A DNA stretch of 64,000 bases from Roridomyces roridus (Eukaryota > Basidiomycota > Agaricomycetes > Agaricales > Mycenaceae): contig JARKIF010000042.1 of assembly GCA_029378245.1 (NCBI GenBank), positions 372,001 through 436,000 on the forward strand, written 5' to 3'. The notes under the pieces were generated by a model that had not been told where the DNA came from, made no database searches, and saw only the letters and a list, made by a program, of their open reading frames with translations. Below are positions 1-11,480 of the stretch, one piece after another; positions within the stretch are counted from its first letter, which is position 1, and each line of letters begins with the position of its first letter. A program made the translations under genes and the position numbers.

Positions 1-1600
1 ATCTCTGCCAATTGACAAATTGTCAGAATGTCCAGGTCCCGATCCGTTGTCAACATTCCACGGCAAATTATCACCAATTGTCAGGGATTGCCGAGAATTA
101 TGGCACTGTTTCACCGTTGGTTCTCAGGCTGTTGATTAAAAACAATTAAAAACAATGATGAATTCAATTCGCTCTACATACAACAAGAATACGATACTAA
201 GTAATAATCTAGCCTACAACACAGCTCTCCGGCCACATGCAACCAGGGAACACGACACAGCACTGCAACAGGAGAAAATTCAGTGATCGGCGACGAACGG
301 CATAGGGTGGGACATACTACTGAGCCATGATGAGGACAAAGGGAGTGAGAGAACGGCGGTACAAAAGAGCTGAACAGAACGGCGTCAACGGCAAGTGATC
401 ATGAGAAGAGTCAAATAACGTACATTGCACCACGTGAATCTGTGATTGAGAACGAAAGGAACAACCCGTGGGTGTACACTGCTGTGCGGCACAGCACTAG
501 CAAGCAGACTAAATGAATGGCAGCACATGGGGGACTTGAAATACATACACACCTTGCAACAGCGCATGGATTTGAGCAAAGACGGTGAGCAGGAGCGCAA
601 GAACGGCGATGCGCTGAGGAAACGTAACAAGTTAGCGAGCAGGAACACCATGACAACGGTAACGTACATGATTCACCTGCGGTGATGCGGCCGCACGCGA
701 GGTCCGCCCATTGACACGTCGCACGATCTGGGTGCCAGCTCAGAATGCCCATGGAACGAGAAACACACCTTGCACCCACTACCTGTTGGTATACGGTAGA
801 CGTGCAGTCTCGGGAATGCAGGGGCAACCATGCCTGATTTGAGGCAAGTCGCATCGAGACGGCAGACATCCGAAGAGGCATGATATCTACAGCGGGGATG
901 AGGACTCGAGAATCAGAGAATAGCTACTTCTCACCTGGAGGGACTGCAGCTCGACGTGACCGACACAGGACGTGGGCCAAAGAAGGAAGCGCCAGACACA
1001 GAGGGAACAAGGGAGGGATGGTGGTGGTTAAGAAGAGAGAAGTGAAAAAAGTGACAACTTGTTTGGATGGCATGTCGTGATTGATCCTCGGCTATCTTCG
1101 GCGGTGATTTCTGTCCGAGACTTCCCACGTCTCGGCAATGACTTCAAATCTTCTCAAGTCCCCCGGGGCCCGCGCCGCTGCCTGTGTCCACGGTCTTGTT
1201 TCCCTCTTTACTGCCGCCTTGTGCATGCACCATAGCAAGTTAACTATCGGCACAATTCTCTCAAATCCCCACAAGTTTTGCCCCAGAGCTCAGTGATATG
1301 AGAGCCTGTATGAGTGGACAAGTGTTGCAGCGCCAGTCTTTGAATGAATGAGTGGTACACACAGCACTTGAAGCTGCTTGGAGAAAGTTGGAGAATTGGT
1401 TTGGCCGCAAATTGTCAGGAAGTGTCAAGGATTGTCAGAGATTACCGAGGTTGTATGAATGTTACAAAATGTCAACAATCAAAATCAAATTGGCAGATCC
1501 GGTTTTTCCTGATGCTTGGCCCTTGGATTTATTTGCCCATCCATCTTCTTTGTGGTCATGATCGCTCGTCCATATGTGAAGTTCCAGAGCCGCAGACCCG
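1..1600. other. gene-poor left edge, possible membrane-protein relic
   Basis: I see no intact gene here. On the minus strand between about 160 and 900 there are short segments that look like decayed exons. One lies between a CAG acceptor and a GTGTG donor near 545-610 and encodes a hydrophobic run of about 20 residues (RIAVLALLLTVFAQ). Another near 195-245 follows a TTGCAG. The pattern recalls the many-exon, seven-helix membrane protein families common in Agaricomycetes, but no continuous gene can be built, so this is only a suggestion. Similar AT-rich stretches rich in 'attgtcag' occur near 60-105 and 1407-1450. Confidence 0.25.
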
Positions 1601-1623
1601 CTATCCATGATCCAGACGTAACT

Positions 1624-1990
1624 TGAGCGCGCCGGTACACTCAAGGTCCACTTTCCATTCGACCGCCACTAGACCACGAGTTGAGCACCCGAATCCAACT
1701 TTTCGATCTACTCTTGGAGCACTCGACTCGCTGGGTGGAGCTTAACATCTATTCACGGATGCCCTGCTCACCCGTTTAACCACCCTTCATCGAGGACGCT
1801 TTCCTTCCCTCAAGAGGTTGCTGATCGAACGGAATCCGTTTAATTTGACTATCGACTCGGCACACTCCGTACCATTCAGTGCTTCGAGAACGCTCCCTCG
1901 CTCGTAGAAGTTGGGATCATCAACTCGAACACGCGCCTTCTTGGGTAGTATAGTGGATACGACGACGCACCAGTTGGTACATTTTGTATG
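1624..1990 (+). pseudogene. F-box gene relic (middle third)
   Basis: Read across several frames, this stretch matches the central part of the large F-box family of the window. In order it gives ERAGTLKVHF, then FDLLLEHSTRW-ELN, then TRLTTLHRGRFPSLKRL, then IQCFENAPSLVEVGII. These are the conserved landmarks downstream of the F-box in the intact genes. Stop codons and frame changes lie between every block, and neither a 5' end nor a C-terminal tail is present. It is a dead fragment left by an older duplication, on the strand opposite to the neighbouring intact gene at 2135-3739. Confidence 0.6.
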
Positions 1991-2134
1991 CAATCCATAT
2001 TGACTTCAAGTTGAGGGTCTTCTGCGCCGTGGAGGCCGCCGAAATTCAGCTCAATGAACGATGTGATATCAAGAAGAGCATGTAGAACGCTCGATGGAGT
2101 GAACGAAGGATAACGATTTTTAAACAAATATGAA

Positions 2135-3739
2135 TCATATCCACGGGCATGCATACATCCAACGGTCCATGTGCTTCTGAGCTTCTGAACCCAATCGTAC
2201 GAGGACATCCAATCCACCATCCCCAAGTTCTTTCATTGCAGCAAGCGTCACAAGATCTGGGCCAGGACCCTCGACTGCGACAAACGTAGCAGTTGTAAGT
2301 GCGCAACTTGGATGCTTGCGCCGGGACTGAAGCATCTGGAGACAAAGAGGGTAGTCGATAGGATTCGACGTTGGAAATCCGAGAGAAATCTCGGCGAGGT
2401 GGGGTGATGCAATGGACGCCGCGTCATTTTGAACGGAGAGCACGCTTAGATGGTCATGGAAAGCGACTGTGTTCTCCTCCTCCGTTGCGCCGAAGCTAAG
2501 CACGAGGCTGGTAATGGAGAGGTGTTTCTTCAAAACCTCTACCGTGGTGCCGACGTGGGGTAAACCGTTGAAGTATATTTGCCGCAGTGTTATGCACGAA
2601 GAGCGGAGAAGAAAGGAATCCAGACGGTCGACTACGCCGGCTGGTTCATCCATCCAGATGGCTATTTCGTCCAACTGCGGAGCCCGGATGTAGTCGAGAA
2701 CCTCCAGATGATCTACGTACAGACGGCGCAGGCGCGACAGATCGATGGCCGGACCACCAGTTTCCGGCCATGATGCTTCGGCATTCGAGGTGAGGATCTG
2801 AATGCCGGCCTCCACGATATTGGGTGCCGTTGTGAGAATCCGCTGGTGCATATCCCAGCGGCCTTGTAGTCGGTACGAGGTGAGCCGATGGGTAGGGAAA
2901 GGGACTGCAAGGAGGGCGCCCGCCTGGTCTGTCATTCCGACATCCAGCAGAGAGGGCGCTGTTTCGAAGCACTTGATGGGAGCATCTCCGATATGGTTTC
3001 CCGCATTGTCCCACTGAATCCATAACCTTTGCAGAGATGGAAGACGACCTCGAAGTGCGTCCAAGCGGGGAGCCAGTGCCGGAGTCAATTGGACACTGAA
3101 CTCTTCCCATCGTGGGGCGTGTTCGGACAAGAAGTCGAAGAGTGTGACTTGCATGGCAGAGTCACCGTCCTCGCTTGCATAAAAATGAACCTTCAGCTTG
3201 CGGGCACGCTCCACCTGCATCCGAACCAATTTGATCGCCGAGTCATCGATTCTTTTGCCCCAAACTTGTACCATGGACCAAAGTGAGGGCGTGGATAGTG
3301 ATATATTTCTCCAGCGGCTGCTGACTTGTGCGAGAGCCCACGGGCTTTTCTTCACATCCGACCTGTCTCCGTCCATTTCATCGATTGTCGGGAGTGACCA
3401 TGAGAATATCTCAGCGATGAGCTCGGAAGGCATCCTTCGGAGAGGGGAGAGGATAGCGGCATTTTGGGATTGGTAATCTGCGAGTTCCGCTCGTTCAGTC
3501 TCCAGGACCGCGAGCCGTTCCTTGAGCCGAGAGATCTCCTGCTCGAGACAGGCCAAGCGGGCGGCGGTGTCTGGTACGACAGCGCGAAGAAAGGCCGCTT
3601 CAGCGGCGTTGGGGGGCTCGTTTGATTTGGCGAGTTTTTGACATCGTGCCAAGGTCCACGACGTGGTGGCGGGAATGAGAAGATTGGGCTCTTCCTCTGC
3701 GATCTTCAAAGCACCGCACTCGGAGCAAGTCGAAGTCAT
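2135..3739 (-). CDS. F-box/LRR-like protein, subfamily B (intact copy)
   Basis: 534 residues in one uninterrupted frame. Visible in order: CSECG at residues 5-9, SNEPP at 39-43, a charged heptad-like coiled coil at about 58-95, an F-box at about 98-155 (SPLRRMPSELIAEIF to STPSLWS), then leucine-rich repeats of weak consensus, and a tail ending YACPWI. F-box proteins bind Skp1 and bring substrates to SCF ubiquitin ligases; the LRR-like part would choose the substrate, which is unknown. I chose the ATG immediately after a CAG acceptor-like triplet, because nearly all paralogues start there; the frame is open for eight more codons upstream. It is the only subfamily B copy of three without a break. 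It lies about 350 bp downstream of the broken C/A chimera and in the same orientation. Confidence 0.88.
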   Translation of the reverse strand: MTSTCSECGALKIAEEEPNLLIPATTSWTLARCQKLAKSNEPPNAAEAAFLRAVVPDTAARLACLEQEISRLKERLAVLETERAELADYQSQNAAILSPLRRMPSELIAEIFSWSLPTIDEMDGDRSDVKKSPWALAQVSSRWRNISLSTPSLWSMVQVWGKRIDDSAIKLVRMQVERARKLKVHFYASEDGDSAMQVTLFDFLSEHAPRWEEFSVQLTPALAPRLDALRGRLPSLQRLWIQWDNAGNHIGDAPIKCFETAPSLLDVGMTDQAGALLAVPFPTHRLTSYRLQGRWDMHQRILTTAPNIVEAGIQILTSNAEASWPETGGPAIDLSRLRRLYVDHLEVLDYIRAPQLDEIAIWMDEPAGVVDRLDSFLLRSSCITLRQIYFNGLPHVGTTVEVLKKHLSITSLVLSFGATEEENTVAFHDHLSVLSVQNDAASIASPHLAEISLGFPTSNPIDYPLCLQMLQSRRKHPSCALTTATFVAVEGPGPDLVTLAAMKELGDGGLDVLVRLGSEAQKHMDRWMYACPWI

Positions 3740-4084
3740 CTGAGTCTCCGTGAGCACAAACACTTATGCAACGGAAAGGCAGAACATGCGAACATTGTTC
3801 TCGAGTCGCAGCAATTTTCGGCAGAGGCCAAGCAGGCCGAGAAAAAAAAACCCCGGATGCCACTGCCAGATGCTATGTTTTCAGGAGGCATGTCGAAAGG
3901 GAATCAATCGATTACTCACGGAGTTGCACCGGTCTGTTTACCGTGTGTTCTAGTAGCAGTCCTGGTGACCGTGGTGGTTGATGACAAGGAGCACACGATC
4001 ATGCATAAGTATGGATTACAAAACATTGATGAGGCGCGTACACAACACGTAAACACCTCCCGCATTTGAGTAATTTCTACCACG

Positions 4085-5661
4085 TCAGTAGATCCACGGA
4101 ACCCGGTATACGAACCGTTTCGTTTCATGGTCCAGCGCACCTCTGAAGTTCTCCCCGACTTCACCACCAAATTCAACCCGTCGTTTCTCAATGCATCCAT
4201 ATCGGAAAGCGTCTCTGGGTCGAGTGCTGGACTTTTGTATGCGACAAAAACAACATCTGCGAGAGCGCAGTGCGATCCCGGCGCCCGACGAGATTGTAAC
4301 ATTTTGATGAACAGGGAATAGGAGTAGATGGAAAATGACCGGCCGACCCTAAGGCCGAAACGAATCTCGAGCAGATGTGGAGATACAACAGGTGAGACGT
4401 TGTCGACCGTAAGCATGGTCAAGTCACCGTCTAGGACGTCGACTGAGTCCTTTTTGTTGATCAGCAGCGTCAAACTGGTAATGGACGGGTGTTTATTGAG
4501 GATGTCGGCCGTAAAGCTGGGATTTGGTGTGCCGTTGAGACACAGTCGGCGAGGCCTGCACGATGAACGAGCGAGAAAGTCGTTCAAGCTGTCTCGGGAA
4601 GCTTCGCCTCCATCTATATCGAGCGCAAATTCCATCAACGCAGGAGCCCGGAGGAATTCTAGGATCTTGGCAGGGGACACAGAGAGCCGCTGAAGATGCG
4701 GCATCTCAATAGCTTCATCGCTGGGTTCCGGCCAGGGATCCTCCTGGAAAGCATGGATCCCCGCTTCAACAATGTTTGGTGCCAGTTTTAGAACTTGGAC
4801 GTGGGTCTCCCATGAGCAGTATACTCGATAAGATGTGATCTGGTGCGCTGGCAGGAGGGGCAGCATGATATGCGGCTTGTCGTTATACACGGATGGGAAT
4901 AAAACGGGACCGGTTTTCGATGCCGATGTCGAATAGGGACGACGCTAGCTCGAAGCAATCGAGAGGATTTTCTTCCATCTCACTGTCCGGAGCATCATAT
5001 TGGATCCATAATCTCCGAAGTGCGGGGAGACTGCCGCGAAGCTGCGCCAAGTGGGGAATCAGAGCAGCTGCGACGTGAATATCGAGTTGTTCCCAACGGG
5101 CGGAATGGCTCGCCAGAAATTGGAATAATTCAACTTGTCGGGCGGGATCGTGACTCTCGGACGGGTAAAACTGTATCTTGAGATTCCATTTGGTACGTTC
5201 CACTTGAGTCCGAACCATTTCCAGCCGAGGCTCAGGGAATTCACCAGGGCTCCCCCCATAAATCGCAGAAATGTTGCACCACAACGACGGAGTGGAGACA
5301 GAAACGTTTCTCCAACGGCTACTGACTTGGGTGAGGACCCATGGGCTCGTTTTCATGTCGGAGACATCTCCTTCGAGTTCATCCGTCGGCCGTAAGGTCC
5401 CCACAAAAATTTCTGCCAAGATTTCAGGTGGCAGTCTCCTGAGCGCGGACAGGATGGAATGGTTCTGGCGTTGTCGATCCCGCAGCTGCGCGCGCTCCGC
5501 TTTTAGAGCCTGGATCTGTTCCTCGATCTGCGCCAAACGGGCTCCCGTTTTCAGGACTGCATCTCGGAAGAAACCTTCCTCGACAGCGTTGGGGGCTCGT
5601 TGGAATTTGCAAGATTTTGGTGGCGTATGGAGGACGGAGGAGCGCTGTAGATGTGATTCAT
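4085..5661 (-). pseudogene. chimeric F-box pseudogene (5' part subfamily C, 3' part subfamily A)
   Basis: The 5' two-thirds (NAVEEGF, FLASHSARWEQLD, then SRFIPI) match subfamily C (15410-17005). The 3' part (YNDKPHIMLPLLPAHQITSYRV in two segments, SLTLLINK, ALADVVF) matches subfamily A (13403-15004, 34048-35687). The join is near 4890: C-type sequence ending at SRFIPI is followed by A-type sequence that starts slightly upstream of the equivalent position, with a frame change at the join. Two further breaks are visible: a one-base loss near 5600 in the run of C's encoding SNEPPN, and a one-base shift near 4115 that carries the frame past the family's VPWIY tail to a stop at 3916. The likely original start is the ATG at 5659-5661. 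In the intact order C lies upstream of A, so deletion between neighbours would give exactly this product. Confidence 0.8.
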
Positions 5662-5754
5662 GGCCAGTACTGTAAGTTATGAGAAGTGTGCACAAGGACG
5701 ATGCTCGGACAGGCGGACCCGGACACTGGCAGCCTCCGAGACTGGCACCGTAGA

Positions 5755-6360
5755 TAGTGATGTTCAGGGCCGGGCTTGAGCCCGAAAGCCCGACCAAGCC
5801 CGGCCCGGGCTTCATCAAGCCCAGCCTGGCCCGACATCAGGCTTGACAGGGCCCAGGGCTCGGGCTTGGGAAATCTCAGGCCCGCTGAAGCCCGCCAGGC
5901 CCGGGCTCGGCTGTGTATCAGGCAGGCCGAATCACCGGCGCTCGGCAAGCTCTCCGGCGCCTGGTTATCACTTGCCGAGTGTCATTTGCTGCCGAACAGG
6001 TGAGTTGACTCACCCATATTCAGAATATTCTCTGATCTGCTCCAAGATCAGGCTTCGGCTCCTGCCGGCATGACTCCACGCACGGGAAGAGTGCATGTTT
6101 TGCCTGATCCAGCCTTTATCTTGCAATGCAAGTTGAATCAGCCACAGGCAATGCAAGAGATACATTTACACCCAATCTTTAAGCAAGTCTCCTAGTAGAA
6201 AAAAAAAACTTGTACCAAGCCCAGGCTCGAGCCCGGGCTTGAGGCTTGGGCCGGGCTTGATGCGGGCTCGGGCTCGGGCTCGGCAAATGTCAAGCCCAAG
6301 CCTGCCAAAGCCCAGCCCAAGCCCGGGCTTTTAGGCCCAGCCCGGCCCTGAACATCACTA
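5755..6360. mobile_element. hAT-like MITE, 606 bp
   Basis: Both ends are inverted copies of TAGTGATGTTCAGGGCCGGG, and the flanks carry an identical 8-bp duplication ACCGTAGA at 5747-5754 and 6361-6368. An 8-bp target duplication and a terminus fitting YARNG are hallmarks of hAT transposons. The subterminal parts are dense GCCCGGGCTT-type direct and inverted repeats (to about 5920 on the left, from about 6215 on the right), able to fold into a long hairpin. The middle 250 bp are unrelated AT-richer DNA. There is no transposase frame, so it is non-autonomous. It sits about 90 bp upstream of the start of the chimeric F-box pseudogene. Confidence 0.87.
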
Positions 6361-6827
6361 ACCGTAGAGTCGGCAACTCGGCGTAGACTGTAGGCCAAGT
6401 CTGCGATCACGACGCGTTGGTAAGGGGTGTTTCGTGAAAAGCTCGCGCAGACAAATGAAACAACGGAATTTATCTGGGTCGATGCACGCCTCGGTCAGTT
6501 GGTCAAGTGGTGGGTCCAAAGCGGGTCCGGTGTCTATTGCACAGCCTTAATCATGTGACTGCAGATTTAGACGAGTGAAATTCACTGTGATTCACTTGAG
6601 GTTCACGACAAAGAAACTAGACGATTAATCTAGGAAAACCTCTACAATAACACCACATAGCACCCTCGCATGTGGTCCACCTCATCTTCCCGGTGTAGAA
6701 GTCCCGCAGACGGGCTCCTATGGCGGCATTCCAACGGGATAGCGGTGGGGCGACAGGTAAACTTCTGTAGATGCAGATGCGACGCGGAAACGGGACCCGT
6801 GAATGAGTCAGGGTAGAATTTGGTTGG
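6361..6827. other. intergenic, nothing recognised
   Basis: After the 8-bp target duplication of the MITE this stretch shows no coding pattern, RNA gene or repeat that I can support. It lies beyond the point where the left GH28 pseudogene stops matching the intact right-arm copy, so it probably holds the left breakpoint of the inverted duplication. Confidence 0.5.
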
Positions 6828-8183
6828 CATTCGTGCCGACAAAGTTGATGCCCTACAAAGCATCACGGTCAAGAGAGGGTAAGCGCAGAGGGGCCCACGA
6901 AACTAACCGAGATAACCCCACCACCGTCAGGCGTCCCGAGCGTCGAGGGATAGCTCTGCAGGTCTGTACGAGTCAACCGAGAAGGTGGATGTGGTCAATG
7001 AGGAGCCCGAAGCCAGTCACGCCAGAGACAGTGTTGCCCGAGTAGGTGCCGTCGGACACACTGGCGTTCGTCAGTCGCGATGGTCTGGATGCCACGCCCA
7101 ATGGCGCTAGATACAGAGGCGGGGGTAAGCGATTGAAGCAAAAATGAGAAACAAAGGAAGCACGAACCCGCTGGAGACAACATTATTGCTTATCATGACA
7201 TTGGAGACGACGTCGTGTCGATGGAGCTCTATGAGAAGTTGAGCATGATGATACCCAAACGTATGCGGAAAGGAAAGATGATTCAAGAATGGAGGACCGC
7301 TGCTCCTAGAGGCAGGAGAGGTTTCTCAAAAGACTCACAATGGATATCCCGTGCCCGCAGGAGCAGTGGTTACCCGTAAAGGTGATGCTCTTGCCGGAAT
7401 TGATGGCGATGCAGTCGTCTTGGTTTTAACGATGCTGGAGCGTGAGCCAGGAACGCTGGGCTGTGAGCAGAAGGTGGCGCCCATCCTGTGATGGTAAGAG
7501 GAGCCTGGTTCCCAACGTCGAATCCGTACGCGGAGTGGCATTGTCGACGCTGAACGCTTGCGCGGGAGAATTGAGAACCATTCTGTGCCGACCGCAAGGC
7601 GCGTCAGATGGGCCATGCACCTGATATCATTCGCGCAGAGGTCATACCGAGAACGTTCCGGACGTCTTGACCCTGTCCATCCTGTAAAGAGTCATGTCAA
7701 CGTCGGCTTGCGAAGTAGGTAGGTTTGCTACTGACCCAGTAGAACTGTCCGTTCCCATTGAAGGTATGCCGACTCCCGTTGACTACGAGGTTCGTCGGTA
7801 TCAATCGTGCAACAAAGTCACCCGAGACTAACAGATGACATTGGAACCACCGGATGCAATGGTCAACAACGAATCAAGCAGCAGCAGGCACTACTCAACG
7901 TGATGGAAAACAGAGGATCGCCCATTGCTTCCCGCCGAGGGTGACGACTGTACGACTGCGAGCTTCATTCCCTGGGGCGAAGAAGGATCTTCACGGATGT
8001 TGACCGACGTCCCAGAGAGGGATTGAGCGTGAGTGTCTGGCTGGCAGGAACAGTCAAGCTGTTGACGCTGACTGTCGTGCAAGCCACGGCAGCAGCGACA
8101 TCAGTAAGCGACGATATCGTGCCAGTACATGCCCAGGCGGACAGGCCAAAGAGGAGGGCGAATAGGAGGGTTTTGGTGACCAT
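6828..8183 (-). pseudogene. GH28 endopolygalacturonase pseudogene (left arm)
   Basis: This is the mirror copy of the intact gene at 41910-43725. It keeps a signal peptide start (ATG at 8181-8183, then [15 protein letters not shown]), the [10 protein letters not shown] core (now out of frame), a CGHG in place of GGHG, and the SYPSTLGTP region. Damage: a one-base loss in exon 1 after LTLN, a spoiled acceptor (CATCCGG instead of CATCCAG) near 7857, a deletion of most of the equivalent of exon 5, loss of the segment carrying the NTD motif, and loss of the last two exons. No active enzyme can be made. Confidence 0.85.
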
Positions 8184-8203
8184 TTGGCTGGGTCGGTAAC
8201 CGT

Positions 8204-9068
8204 GTGCACCAGCCAGTGCGAAAATAGGCGGACCGGGTGAAGCACAACGACTGCCACGCGACCTGCAGGACCCCGAGAGATATACGAGCATGGATGCCAG
8301 GAAACAGTCTCGTGAAGACTCGATGGCCACAGCTATCTGATCTTCGGGTTATCCTTTGCTCGCCGAAACTCAAGAGGGAGGGAGGGTATAAAGGGCTTGG
8401 TCGACTGGCAGCCAAAGCTATTTGTCGGATGCACCCCAGAATAGGGTAGCGGACGGACATGGAGAGCTCGGGGCGTTCGACGGGCCTTTCGCGCAATGTT
8501 TTGCTCCTGATTCTGCGAATCAGAGAAGGGAATGTACGCGGAGAGGAAAGCACGTACCAGGTCGAATACACGCACTTCGAGTAGGGCCAGAAGCACTGCG
8601 ACTTCGAGCAGCTCGTCGCATCGTGGCTCGACTAAGTTGCTGAGGCGGTCATCGCCGACTTATTGGTGGCATGAATGTGTTCGTCGTCCACGCGCGGCAA
8701 CAAAAAGACCTCGAGGGAGTAGAGAAGTTGGAGCGAAGGAAGTCGGAGCTAAGATAAAGGTATTTCGTCAACTGGAAGGAGAGGAAGAGGAGTGGAAAGA
8801 TACACACCAAGCTGACGGGCTGCACTAATCCCTGCTTCACACGGCCAAGTCGGTGCATATGAGCAGGGCAATGCCCTATCGGATCGAGGGACGCAGGCCA
8901 GAAGCTGTGGTGAGTGGTCATGGATGGTTGCTGTCGAGCGAGAACGCCAATTCGAAAACTGCCGACGCGTCTTCAAACCGACCACATCTTCCCGCGTTCC
9001 GCCCTGGCACATTCGTACTTCGTTCGGGCATCCCAGGTAGCTCCAGAAATCCTGCTTTCAAGTGGAAT
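8204..9068. repeat. left copy of near-identical inverted spacer
   Basis: About 865 bp that match 41003-41868 on the opposite strand at roughly 98-99% by eye. The longest shared reading frame, 98 residues at 8532-8828, differs by one residue. The genes on both sides are far more diverged between the arms. It lies between the GH28 pseudogene and F-box D, both of which start facing outward from it, so it would act as a shared promoter region. No known gene is recognised inside; a GTACGTGC donor and TTCGCAG acceptor on the minus strand near 8515-8560 hint at an unrecognised spliced transcript. Confidence 0.8.
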
Positions 9069-9401
9069 TAATAAAATGGATTCGACTTGGTCGATGGGTG
9101 CTCGCTCCGAGTGCGCGTTCCCGGCCGGCGATCAATACGATCGAGCCTTGATCGAGCCCCTCTTCTCATCGACACAAAATCTGAAATGGTCCACCAAGAA
9201 ATGGATGTCGATCAACGCGCCTCGAACAGCAGTACAAGAATATGTCGTTTTCATCGAGAAAGAGCCAGGTTTGAACGAATTTGAAGCCCTTCTTTCCTCC
9301 AGACCATGCCAGCCACCGCGCGGAAAGTTTGTTCGTGTTTTCCCTCCCATCTCAGCCCTCCGCCTCGTCACGTGAAATGGGAGTGCTTCGCTTCGCTCGC
9401 A
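9069..9401. other. left-arm-specific insertion of about 330 bp
   Basis: The right arm runs directly from the equivalent of 9066 to the equivalent of 9402 (near 40990), whereas the left arm has about 330 extra bases. AATTA occurs at both edges of the insert and may be a 5-bp target duplication. The insert begins ATAAAATGG and ends GCTTCGCTCGC, without TG..CA or long inverted termini, so the class is unknown. It separates the shared spacer from the start of F-box D. Confidence 0.45.
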
Positions 9402-9540
9402 ATTATGAAAACTCAGTGGCAATTTCATCTCTCGTCAGACACTTCGCAAGTCTCTGCTTGAATCGTCCGTGATCTCTTTCTCTTCTCTCCTTCAACTGAG
9501 CCATTTTTCATGTTTTGAGGTACAGACAAGGTTAAGAGAA

Positions 9541-11101
9541 TGTCCCGCCGCTCACAATGCGGCGAAATAACTAAACCGAAAACCGATACCGAACCAGACC
9601 CCGTGGCCGATACTAGCACCGCAGCGCACCTTTCGAGGCTTCTCTCCACCAATGAACCGCCTGAGGGCCCGATACTGGATTACATCCAGCACGTTGTCTC
9701 GAAAACCACTGTGCGCTTGACCGCCTTGGACCAGAACATATCGGATCTTCGCGCGCAATTGCAGCAACTGGAAGCTGAGCGCTCCCTGTTATCTGATTCC
9801 CTTCAGAGGAGCACTACGATTATGTCTCCTCTGAATGCCACCCGAGGTTTTGGCAGAAATCTTCATGTGGACTTTACCGGAGCAACGCAGCCCTGGCCAA
9901 GATCGCCCAGAGCCCGTGGGTTCTAGGCCACATCTGTAGCCGGTGGAGGGAAATCGCGCTCTCAACTCGCTCCCTGTGGTCATTGTTTTACATTGCAAGC
10001 GCCACCGACAATTCCAATCTATATACCCCGCTCCCCATGATTAAAGCTCAAATACAACGCGCTCGGACGCTCAAGGTGCATTTCTTGGGATCCGAGGCCG
10101 GCGATTCTGCTCCCCAGGTCGAAAGATTTGACCTTGTATCCAAACACTCCGAGCGCTGGGAAGAGCTCAGCATACAGTTGACTTCGACTCTGGTCCCCCG
10201 TTTAACGGCGCTGCAGGGACGCCTTCCTTTGCTCCGCAAACTATGGGCTCAATGGGACAATGACGACAGTGAAGAAGGAGTGGAATCGATCGATTGCTTC
10301 GGATCTGCACCGTCCTTAGTGGATGCAGGGTTCGTTAGCGAATCGCGCTTCATACCGGTTCTCCTCCCCCTCCATCAGTTGACCGTCTACCGTGTGGATT
10401 GCCCATGGGAGGAACATCAGAAGGCTTTACGCGCTGCCCCAAACCTCATCGAAGCCCGCATCGGCGTCGCGTTCGGAGACAACCCCTGGCCGAATCCCGG
10501 CGAGACCGTTGTCGATATGCTACGTCTCCGAAGACTCTTCGTGACCGGTGTCAATTTACTTCGAATTCTCCGCGCCCCCGCTTTAGTTGGGATCGGCATT
10601 GACATGACGCCAGGGGGGGAAGTGTCTCGGGAACTGGACGCGTTCTTCACCCGCTCCTCATGCACGCCGCGACGGTTATGTTTTGCAGGCGCGCCCGAAG
10701 CCAATGCGGTCGCGGAAGCTCTCAACAAACACCCGTTCATATCGAGCTGCATGCTTGTCTTTGATCACACAACCCCACCCTCATCGACAGTCTTCGCTGC
10801 CCTGATGACCATGTTCGCCCGTGCAGATACAGCCCCTCATTTGGACGAAATTTGTATCGGATCTCATGAACCGTTTGACATAGACTATACGCTTCTCCTG
10901 GAGATGCTCGAAGCTCGTCGGAATGCCGACCGCCCCCTTCGTGAGGCTACCGTCCTCATGTCGGGATGGGATCCAGATCCCGCTATTGTCACTGGGCTCC
11001 ATGCGCTCAAAGGCGCGGGACTGGACCTCTCCGTCGCCGCGGTAAACTTCAATCGCTTAAGAAGTTGGACATATGCTTCACCGAATTTTGGGTTGGTTTG
11101 A
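9541..11101 (+). pseudogene. F-box gene, subfamily D, frameshifted (left arm)
   Basis: The N-terminal frame (from 9541) runs through SNEPP-like TNEPPE and the coiled coil and changes frame in the F-box itself. Near 9833 about five bases encoding two arginines of SPLRRM are missing, and near 9890 a second shift restores the frame used by the rest (about 9896-11101: SPWVLGHICSRWR, then FYIAS to TYASPNFGLV). The first Cys of the CxxCG is replaced (SRRSQCG against SRCSQCG in the right copy). The last 90 residues are about 90% identical to the right-arm gene, while the first 100 are only about 60-65% identical. Alternative: a short 5' intron could skip the F-box shifts, but no matching donor and acceptor were seen. 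Confidence 0.75.
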
Positions 11102-11480
11102 ATGTTTCTTCGCATTCATCCATCTGATTCTGTGTTCCAGTGTTATTTAAATCCAGTACATTCTTTTTCCTTGGCGTTACGTGGCCTTTTGGAAGAGAAA
11201 AGTAAGATGACTCGAAGAAGATCCTAACATTACGACTCGTGCTAGATTTGCAGTCAGCTAGGCATTGCACCAGTGTTTCACTAATTTTTTTTGGTCGAAT
11301 GCTCAATCAAATTCTTTCAATGTATGCAATATGAACTATCTGGAGGAGGCCTGAGAGCTCCACTGAGCATCCCAGTACGAAGCTTGCGAATAATGACTGA
11401 TCGGATAAAGCTGAATAAATACTTCAGAATTAAATAACGAGACCTTGCAAAGTGACGTAGGAAAATTGCGAACCTGAGAT

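Noticed and set aside
60..1450. Terminal repeats of an element spanning 60-1450
   Set aside because: The two 'attgtcag'-rich stretches share only short, low-complexity words and no target duplication could be found.
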